In this document: positions 36,301-47,400 of the stretch, piece after piece
How the letters are laid out: every line of letters begins with the position of its first letter
How positions within the stretch are numbered: the first letter of the stretch is position 1
DNA from: Ahaetulla prasina
Lineage: Eukaryota; Chordata; Lepidosauria; Squamata; Colubridae
Assembly: GCF_028640845.1 (NCBI RefSeq)
Contig: NC_080546.1
Span: 69,407,205 to 69,471,204 of the forward strand
Length of the DNA stretch: 64,000 nucleotides
Direction: 5' to 3'
Notes under the pieces: model-generated
Seen by the model: only the letters and a program-made list of their open reading frames with translations
Databases searched by the model: none
Told to the model about the DNA's origin: nothing
Made by a program: the position numbers and the translations under genes

Positions 36301-39300
36301 ATAATTTGAGAAGAAAATATTGCTAAAGGCAATGTTAACGCAGCATGTAAATGAAGAATGGCTAGTCAATAAGTGCAATTTGAGGCATCCCAGGGGTATT
36401 TTTGTATTAATAGCATAAAAGAAAAATCAATCAGACATAGAGTGGTGGTTAATAAAAAATACTTTAGGGAGCAGTCTATTAGTCTACTCATATTCTGTTA
36501 CTGACACAAATATGCACTCTCTGAAGATATAAAATTCAAAAACATGGCAACAATTGGGCAGCTTTGACCTTGAAAGCTAGGTTAAAGATGGCCAAGTATA
36601 AAAATGAATCTTTTATGTTTCCACTTACTTAAATTGAGTTTTCTGCATAATCATTAAACATTAAGTAAAATGTAATGAGGAAACATGTGCATCCGTATTT
36701 TTCACTGATACTTGAAATAAATGGAACCTGTATTCTTTCCACTTCCTGTACTGCATAAAAGCCAGAGTTATACTAAAAAACAATTTACTTAACAAGTACA
36801 GGTAATCCCAGTGTTACGACTGTTCATTTAGCACCTGTTCGAAGTTACGAGATAAGCGGCCCCTAGTGTTTACAAGCAAGTCCCAAAATTACGAATGTTG
36901 CAGCACCATGGCAGTTGTTCACCTCGTGACTGGCTGTTGTTATTGAGACATGGTCCAATTTCTTGTGAGCTGGCCAGCCACTCAAACCAGACCATGACTC
37001 AGAAGCACCCAGATAAACAATTCTAATCCTAATCTGGATCACACAGACAGTACATAACTATAGCCCGCAACAACAGTCAGCCTATCAAACACTCCGAAAT
37101 CAGATCATGACTCAGAAATATCCGAACAAACAACATTCAGGCTAATTTGCATCTCATAAAAAGGTATTTAGAGTCCTGTGTTCTGACAGACAAGTATAGC
37201 TCAAAATGCATTGACGATGTCTCCTTGAATAGTGATGAAACGTTTGCAACCAAATTGCCAAGCTCGGAGTTCAAACCAAAAGCCTAACTAGCAACCCGAG
37301 CTACTAATACTGAAACACATTTCATTCCTGGCTACTTCCAAAGTTTTGGACATTTACATATGTTAAATATGGATCTAATATCTGATATCGCATTACATAT
37401 AAAACATCCTCATTCCTCATTATATATGCTTTAGAGTTACATTAACAAAATATAGCTGCATAAAATTCAGGGTTAGGGATAAAGACTGTACAGTAATTTA
37501 GAACTGATGGAAATGATGCTGATTGTGGTTACTATGTGAATGTTTTCCTTTCACTATCTTAGTGTAAGTAAAAGTAAGTTAACGAAAGTAGGGGGATACT
37601 TGCAAAGTAACAGATTTCCCATCCCAGTACTGTTTTCTTGATTTCCTTTCTTGCAATATGTGCTTTCCAACACCTTTAGAGGTTTATTTTATACAGAATA
37701 GGCATACTTTGAATTTCTGTTTACCTCAGCTTGATCAAAGCCTCTCTTTGAGAATGTTAGAAAATTAGATTATAACATTTTCTTGTAATTATTTCCTCCC
37801 CAGAATCTTGATGCTTTACATGACCATCTTGCTACAATATACCCAGGTATGCGTGCTCCTTCCTTTAGATGCACAGATGCAGAAAAAGGGAAAGGCCTCA
37901 TTCTGCATTACTATTCAGAGAGGGAAGGACTCCAAGATATTGTCATTGGAATCATCAAAACAGTTGCTCAACAAATTCATGGCACAGAAATTGATATGAA
38001 GGTAAATGTCAAGATAAAGTCTCTCCAATGGTTGGTATTTCACAAATATGCAAAATTACTTTATAGCAATTTCTTTATCTCTTTTTCAAAAGTAAACTTA
38101 TTTTCAAGGTATAGTACTATTACAAATTTCAAGAATTAATTTTTATTTATAGAAAATTACAAATAGCAGAATCCTGTGTAAATTTTGTTTGATTTTTGTA
38201 TATTGCTCATTTTTGTAATGCTATTTGTATATTAATTGATCCAACAATTCTAGAATCCTAAATTTGCCTTTGATACAAGATCAGGATTTGCCCCAATATT
38301 TTATTATCTGACGCAGGATGGGAGGAAAATTTTTAAGAATGGACAAAAAATAATACTACAGAGTTTCCAGTTCTAGTCTTCATAGAAGGGTTACTTGGGA
38401 AGGGTTACTACCTCAACTTCTTGATGTAAGTTTGACTTCTCCAATTGGTGTCCTTCAGATACTTTGAACTTTAGTAACGATAATTCCAAACTCATTGACT
38501 ATACTGTTTGAAAAGTACCAAGTTGGGAATGACTATCAATATCTGTTTGGGTGAGAGCACATCAATTCTTTCTCTTTTTGTGTTCTCTTATTTTCTTTTT
38601 AAAAATATACACAAATAATAGACTCTGCATAAACTAGTTGTAGAAACAGCCTGACTTCTGTTTTTTTAATTATATTCCTGTTCCATAAATTGAGAATGTT
38701 CTATACATTATTTTGTGTTATTATGAATGAAATCATATAGAACAGCCCAGGGGTGAAATGTACTTACCTTTCCTACCGGTTCGCTGATGTGCACGTGCCG
38801 CACATCTGCACAAGTGCAAAGCCTTCTACGCATGCGCAGATGGTCAAAATCAGGATGTGATGACATCCCGGTTGGGGGGGGTGAAATCTCCTACCACTAG
38901 TGCTGAACTACCTGCCGCTGGCACTATCAGCTCCCACGAGTCAGATAGAACAGGCAGCATTTCACCCCTGGAACAGCCTAATAATTATATACTTGATATC
39001 AGAAATCAGGTGATATGAGAGTTTAGCAGAAACATGAACATTGATTAGAGAGGATAAATAAAAGAAAAAGTAGTGTGTGTGTGTGTGTGTGTATACATAC
39101 ATACATACACACACACATACACACGCACACGTTTTTGTTGTTGTTGTTAGTTGCGAAGTCATGTCCGACCCATTGCAACACCATGGACAAAGTTCCTCCA
39201 GGCCTTCCTATCCTCTACCATCCCCTGGAGTCCATTTAAGCTCACGCCTACTGCTTCAGTGACTCCATCTAACCATCTTGTTCTCTGTCGTCCCCTTCTT

Positions 39301-39437
39301 CTTTTGCCCTCAATCTTTCCCAGCATTAGGCTTTTCTCTGTGAGTCCTTCCTTCTCATTAGGTGATAAACACCACATATATACAGATACAGATACAGATA
39401 CAGATACAGATAGATACAGATACAGATACAGATACAT

Positions 39438-39493
<56 letters not shown>

Positions 39494-42400
39494 AGGTCTT
39501 TGGTTATTTGGGTTTTCTCCCATGTAAAATTGGAAGTGTCTTGGCGACGTTTCAACGAAGTCTCATTCGTCATCTTCAGTCTTCTGCTTCGTGCTTCTGG
39601 GAGCAATGTGTGATTGCAGCTGTTTCTTCCTTTTTAACTGCTAGTGGGGGTTTGAACTGATTGGGTGGGAGCTTGGCTGTGCTCTGATTGGATGGGGGTC
39701 TTTTTGTGCTCTGATTGGCTGGGGGTGTGTCCTGTTTGGGTGGGGGCTTGGTTGTGCTCAGATTAGTCTGAGTTGCAGGGGGATTTGAGCTGGTGAGCTG
39801 CATTGCTGTTGTTTGGCTTCGTGTTCGTGGTCGTGTCATTCCTCGTGTTCAGTTTTGGCGATAGTTCTGGTCTTTTTAAAGTCAATATCGTGTCCTGAGG
39901 CTTTAAGGTGTTGGACCAGGGAAGAAGTTGGTTCCTCTTTTTTTACTGAGTTCTTGTGTTCTTCAGTGCGTGCACTTATTCTTCTATTGGTTTGTCCAAT
40001 GTATGTGGTGGGGCAGGCGGTGCATGGGATTTCATATACTTCTTGATTTTCTAATTCAACTTCTTCCCTGGTCCAACACCTTAAAGCCACAGGACATGAT
40101 ATTGACTTTAAAAAGACCAGAACTATCGCCAAAACTGAACACTTTAACAACAGAATAATCAGAGAAGCCATCGAGATAGAAAAATGCCCACACAGCATGA
40201 ACAAATGAGATGATACCTCCCGCCTACCAGCCATTTGGAAACCTGCCCTTATTGACAAACGAGTCCTTAACACGAGGAATGACACCAGACCCATACTCAC
40301 GAGGTACACACAGGATGTCACCACCACACATCCACCCAGAAAGCAGACCCAAACCCACACTGATCATGAAGCACAACCAAGGACCAGAAGCCAGACCGCA
40401 GCTGCAACATTAGCCATTTCAAACCCCTTCAATCCATACATGCAGCACACTGACACCCACTATGAAGATGTAGCACGACCATGAACACGAAGCCAAACAA
40501 CAGCAATGCAGCTCACCAGCTCAAATCCCCTTGCAACTCAGACTAATCTGAGCACAACCAAGCCCCCACCCAAACAGGACACCCCCCCATCCAATCAGAG
40601 CACAAAAAAACCCCATCCAATCAGAGCACAGCCAAGCTCCCACCCAATCAGTTCAAACCCCCACTAGCAGTTAAAAAGGAAGAAACAGCTGCAATCACAC
40701 ATTGTTCCCAGAAACACGAAGCTGAAGCCTGAAGATGACGAATGAGACTTCACTGAAACGTCGCCAAGACACTTCCAATTTTATGTGGGAGAAAACCTGA
40801 ATAACCAAAGACCTACATACAAACACCCGTGAAAACCTCAGAAAACATGTATGTATGTATGTATGTATGTATGTATGTATGTATGTAGGTTTTGGTATGT
40901 TCGGGTCTTTTCCCGTGTAAGATTGAAAGTATTTAGGCAACGTTTTGATGAGATCTCACTCATCATCTTCAGGCTGGAGTTTTTTGGCTTTGTTCTTATG
41001 TTCTTATCCCCAGAGAAAAATCATCCATATGCCCCAAGCTCTATGGCTTCCCCAAGATACACAAAGAAGGAACCCCACTCAGACCCATAGTCAGTCATCC
41101 TTAGGCTCACCTCTACAGAATCTTGCCAAATTTCTTGCCAAACAACTTCAGCCATACGCAGAATCCATCACCTCACACATACAAAACTCATTCCGCTTCA
41201 TAGAAACAATAAAGAAACAAAACCTACAACCCAGTGAGCTTCGATGTCATATCCCTCTTCACCCAAATATCTATTAAAGAAGCATTGACAGCTATCCAAA
41301 ACAAATACAACCCCCCCCAAACACATCCTAGATCTGACCAACCACTGCCTAACCAATACATACTTCATCCACAATGGACAAAGATATGAACAGGTAGAAG
41401 GAGCCCATGGGATCACCCCTCTCACCTGTCATCGCAAACCTATACATGGAACACTTTGAAACCAACGCTTTAGATAAATCTGAACACAAACCCAAACTCT
41501 GGCTCAGTTATGTAGATGACACCTTCGTAATTTGGCCACACGGAAAGAAAGAACTGGATAACTTCCTCACACATCTCAATATCCTTCACCCCAAAATACA
41601 ATTGACCAGGGAAATAGAAGTGAAGAACCAACTCCCTTTTCTAGACGTCCTAATCTACAAAAAACCCAACGGCTCCCTAGGACACACCATCTACCAGAAA
41701 AAACACACACCACCAACCGCTACTTAAATGCACAATCACATCACCACCCTGCACAGATCAACTCCGTAGCCAAGACTCTCATCTCCAGAACCAAATGCCT
41801 AGCCGACAAAGACCACCTGAAAACTGAATTATACACTCTCACAAACGTATTAATCTCCAACGGATTCCAAAGAAACACAGTTACCAACCTAAACCAAAGG
41901 GAGACACCACCCAAGAACCAAGACACAGAACAAGACAAAGGCATCGCCCTCCTCCTGTACATCAAAGGCACCACAGATAAAATAAGAAAAATTCTCCACA
42001 AACACAACATCAAGACAGCCTTCTGCACAGACCAAAAAATAGCCAACATCTTAAGAAACCCCAAAGGCAAGATCCATCTAGAAAACCAAGGAGTCTATGA
42101 AATACCATGCAAAATCTGCCCAGCCACATACATTGGACAAACTAATAGGAGAGTAAATGCATGCATCGCAGAACATAAGAACTCAGTCAGAAAAGAAGAA
42201 AAAACCTCCTCCCTTTTCCAGCACCTTAAAACTATAGGACATGAAATTGATTTTGAAGGAACCAAATTAATCTCCAAAACTGAACACTATAACAAGAGAA
42301 TAATTATGGAAGCCATAGAAATAGAGAAACACCTCCACAACATGAACAAACGGGACAACACCTCCCGCCTACCAGACATTTGGAAACTGGCCTTAGTCAA

Positions 42401-44390
42401 CAAACTAGTCCCAGCCACAAAAATTGACACTGGACCCAGGATAACACACGATGCCACCACCAATCATCCTCACCAGATTCAAACCCAAATCCATCCCATA
42501 GACGAAACACAACCACCATCCAGAAGCCGGTCCATGCTGGCACCATTGGCTGCTGCGCCCCCCTCCGATCCCCACACAAAGCAAGCTGACACACGCCAGG
42601 AACACATGACAAGACCTCGGACTCAGAGCCAAACCAAAACCGACCGGTCGCAGACGGTGTTGACAGGGGGGCAGAGGTCGGCCCCGAGGCGCCTCACTTG
42701 TGGGGTGCCGCAGGGGTCGATTCTCTCGCCCCTTCTGTTCAACATCTATATGAAGCCGCTGGGTGAGATCATCAGTGGCTTCGGTGTGAGGTACCAGCTG
42801 TACGCTGATGACACCCAGCTGTACTTTTCCACACCGGGCCACCCCAATGAAGCTATCGAAGTGCTGTCCCGGTGTTTGGAAGCCGTACGGGTCTGGATGG
42901 GGAGAAACAGGCTCAAGCTCAATCCCTCCAAGACAGAGTGGCTGTGGATGCCGGCATCCCGGTACAGTCAGCTGAGTCCTCGGCTGACTGTTGGGGGCGA
43001 GTCATTGGCCCCGATGGAGAGGGTGCGCAACCTGGGCGTCCTCCTGGATGAACGGCTGTCTTTTGAAGATCATTTGACGGCCGTCTCCAGGAGAGCTTTC
43101 CACCAGGTTCGCCTGGTGCGCCAGCTGCGCCTCTTTGTAGACCGGGATGCCTTATGCACGGTCACTCACGCCCTCGTGACGTCTCGCCTGGATTACTGCA
43201 ATGCTCTCTACATGGGGCTCCTTTGAGGGGCATCCGAGGCTCCAGTTAGTCCAGAATGCGGCTGCGCTGGTGATAGAGGGAGCCCTCATGGCTCCCGTGA
43301 CACCTATCCTGCGCAGACTGCACTGGCTACCTGTGGCCTTCCGGGTGCGCTTCAAGGTGTTGGTGACAATCTTTAAAGCGCTCCATGGCATAGGGCCGGG
43401 CTATTTACGGGACCGCCTACTGCTACCGAATACCTCTCACCAACCCGTGCGCTCTCACAGAGAGGGACTCCTCAGGGTGCCGTCAGCTAGGCAGTGTCGT
43501 CTGGCGACACCCAGGGGAAGGGCCTTCTCTGTGGGGGCTCCCACCCTCTGGAACGAACTCCCTCCAGGACTTCGTCAACTTCCGGACCTCCGAACCTTTC
43601 ATCGCGAGCTTAAAACACACTTATTCATCTGCGCGGGACTGGATTAGATTTTAAATTTACTGGTTTTAAATGGGTTTTTATTATTTATATTGTTTTTTAA
43701 TAATTCGGCTATAGAATAAGTTTTTTAATTGTCATTTTAGTTTGTATTTATATGTATTTTTAATTGCCTGTGAACCGCCCTGAGTCCCTAGGGAGATAGG
43801 GCGGTATATAAATATGAAAAATAAATAAATAAATAAAAATAAAAATAAATAAAACCCAGAATGCTGCATCACAGCCATCTGCTCAATACATCACATCACA
43901 GAACTCCAGAGGCCACAACACCAAAGTTCAGGACATTACAACACAACGTACTACCCAGGATGTTACAGCACAAGACTCAGGAGGTCACATTCCCAGAATT
44001 CAGGACATTTCCAGGAAGCCCATTACCACTACAGGAGGTCACATTCCCAGAACTCAGGATGTTTCCACACAGCCCATTAACCAGGTCATTACAACACAAA
44101 AGACTAGGACCAGACCCACACAGGATGCTACGAAACAGCCGACCAATCTGCAAACACCCACTCCATCTACCAATCAAGATGCAACCACACAACCAACCAA
44201 CCCGCTCACAGCAACACTCCCCACTAGTATTTATAGAGAGACGGCAGTTCTGACCACGCTTTGCTCGCACAAGCACGAAGCCGAAAGCACCAGCCTGAAG
44301 ATGATAGTGAGACCTCGTCGAAATATCGCCAAGATACTCTCAACCTTACACGGGAAAAGACACGAATATGCCAAGACCTACATACATACA

Positions 44391-44423
<33 letters not shown>

Positions 44424-47400
44424 GAGTAGCATATATATATAAGAGAATACCTTCAGTAGGCAAACAATGCTGTTCTTCTAGTCCTTTCTGCCTGACTTGG
44501 TTGTTTCATGTTTTTTCTTAACCCCAGTGACAAAGAAAGTGATGGTCTATTATCTTGATGTATTACTATTTTAAAAAGGTTGTTATATTTTAAAGATTGT
44601 GGGCAATTATGCAAAAGCATTACATATGTTGTTTCATATGAATATGAAATTATCTTGAAATGGAATGAGGATTGTTGATAATTGCTCCACTGTCGAAGCA
44701 TCTGGCATTTGGTGGGCTTCTCATGAAGGAAATGAGACAAACATGCAGTTTTTCTCAAGATGAGAGAGCATCAAACAAAATTCTATCCTTTTATTAGGAC
44801 TCTTATCAGAAGGCGTCTACATCAAAGGCAGACTTGCATGCATAAATCACATAGCAACAAAGGCACATTCTAAAACATCAAGAAACTTGTGTAGCAAAAT
44901 TACAGTAACAAACATAAATTCATCTTGTAACATCCCAACCCTACATACTAATAAATCTCATATAATTGTGTGTAGGAGCAACTTCTTTGAAGCTTTGTGA
45001 AGTGAGCCTTATCAAAGAAGGAATGTCCTGTGGCTATCACAAAGGTGTTGATACATTTACAGGCAAACATCTTTGCAACCTTGGCATCAAACAGATTTCT
45101 GCTTACATGATAAAAATTAGCCAGACTTACCTATGCTGATCTTTTGCACATAAGCAATCTCTCAAAAGTTACTTATGCTGATTTTTCCACATAAGCAATT
45201 TCTCAAAGGGGTTCATATGGCTTAATATTGCAACACTCCACTTTTTAATTCAGGTAGAATAGGCAGTTGAAGTTGTGAGACAACTGAACATTTGTTTGAT
45301 TCTTTTATTCTACAACTTTTGTAGTTTGCTTATTATGAACATTGTAGGAAATGACTACAGTTGAATACCCAAGCAAATAAGTTTGGTGCTAATTTTAAAT
45401 ATGTCTAAACATCACAGTCAAGCTTTTCTATAAATGCCAAATTTATTTTAATGCACCCAATACTAAGTAGATTTATCTTGTTTATCTTTCAATACTGTTA
45501 CATATGGAAACAATAAAGATGATTTATTCATACATGGAATCAGCTTTATATTCTTTTACTTTTCTGCTATTGTGACCTAGTTGCAAGAAGGAAATGGGGA
45601 ACTTTGCTTTTGTTTTAGTTTATCTTAGCTCATACTATAAATTACATCTAATTTTAATTATGATTTATTAGTATTCTTATAAAACAAAATTTCAGAATGA
45701 TTTCTTCCATTTACCCATACTGTAGTTACATCTGATTACAGCTTCTCTGTTTAAGGCATGCTGTGCTTTAGGAAATAAAAAATTCTTGTTTCCTCTCTGA
45801 TAAAGATGGAGGCAGATTTTCCATAATGTATACCAAATTACTTGACTCAGTTTGAGCTTTGTCACAAGAACAAATTGGTGCTGGGTTCACTATTGATAGT
45901 AGTTGGCTAGCGAGATACTCCACAAACAGCTTCTACCTACCTGGTAGCAGAATAGCATTCCCACCTGAGATAACATGGCTATTTTTGTGCTGGTTCAACT
46001 GAGGGATGGGCCACTTTCTATTATATGTTAAGAGCAATTCCTGCTTTTCAAACCATACAAAAAATGACTAAATGACAGGCACCAATCAAACATTGTTAGG
46101 TAAAGCGACTGTTTACAGACTGATGAGTAAACTAGATGATATTTGCAATATATATTGTACTGCCTTACTTCTGTTTTATCTTTTAAAGTATAAATGTTGA
46201 CTGTTTAATCTGGACAGGATGGATTGCACCATGGGTGGATGGCAACTCATTAGATAAACTGATCCAGTTGATTACTTAAAAAAAGAAAAGAAAATACCCT
46301 ATCCCCACCGGTTTACTGATTTACCTAACATTGGCTGGGAAAAGCATTAGTGAAATTAGACAATACTTATTAGTGGAATAGGACAATACTTATTGTTAAA
46401 TTTTACTGAAAGGCCTTCCTAAAAAAGTCAGTCATAGGTAAATGAAATAGCTTTACTAAACAAAGCCAGTGGTCGGATTCAAGTAATTTAACAACCGGTT
46501 CTCTGCCCTAATGATTTCTTCCAACAACCAGTTTGCCAAACTGCTCAGAAAGTTAACAACCGGTTCTCCTGAAGTGGTGGGAACTGGCTGAATCCCACCA
46601 CTGCAATATGCCCTCCCAAAGGAAGTGGTGCAAAACTGTGCATAATGTTGGCTGGAAAGGTGATATAATTTCTGGAAATATTTCTGGAAAGGTGATATAA
46701 TTTTAATAATAATTGCATAAAATACAAAGACCTGCAAATAGGTATAAAATGACTGGGGCAAAAGAAAGCAATTATAGTATCAATAGGCGCAATCCCAAAA
46801 CATCTGGAGCACAACTTGAATATCATCAGCATTGACAAAATCCCCATCAATCAATTGAAAAAGGCAGAACAATTTATATCTTGTAATGGTATCTTTAACA
46901 CTATCAAACAACATCTGCCTATTCCATATCCCTTAGAAGGACTTGATAAGTGGATAAAATGCCAGATCCAGTCTAAACACCTGGCTGACTATGCAACCAA
47001 CAATAATTTATTAAATTTATATGCTGTCCACCTCCCAGTATTGCTAGGCAGTTTACAATCATTAAAATATTTAAAAACAAAGGGCGCCTGGGCTTGCAGC
47101 GCTTTGTTTCGATTCAGGCATTGCTGCTGACTTGGTAGGAGCTCTTTCTTATGTTCAGGTAACCTCCTTTCCTTGGGGTTCCCTGCACACAGGCACATCC
47201 ATGGTTTTGGCATAAATCATCCCCAAGGAAAGGAGGATCGGCAGGAATATGGGGGAGGGGGGATTTTCTTGACGATCTTCCTTTCCCTGGGGATGATTTA
47301 TGTGGAAGCCATGTGTGTGTATCCAGGTCTGTCAGGCTGATGAGCGGGGTGTGTGTGTGTGTGTGTGTGTGTGTGAGTAGGGTGGAACAGGGAGGCAGAA

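Larger units (their letters stand above)
40850..44400 (+). mobile_element. Penelope-like element B, split by an L2 LINE
   Basis: The left terminal repeat (40888-40978) is inverted relative to the right one (44290-44385); GTCTTTTCCCGTGTAAG on the left pairs with TTACACGGGAAAAGAC on the right. Between them are a Penelope RT (about 41005-41730), a GIY-YIG endonuclease (41700-42420), a tail interrupted by an L2 LINE (42640-43857), and the rest of the tail (43858-44290) with repeated CACATTCCCAGAA units. ATGT repeats flank both ends. Confidence 0.88.

Noticed and set aside
39326..39613. Open frames made of CVCVCV, THTHTH or YLYLYL
   Set aside because: Translations of TG, CA and GATACA microsatellites.
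39600..40700. Repetitive CCAATCAGAGCACA-type block considered as a CRISPR-like array
   Set aside because: Units are irregular, lie in the Penelope-like noncoding tail and mirror each other; vertebrate genomes have no CRISPR arrays.
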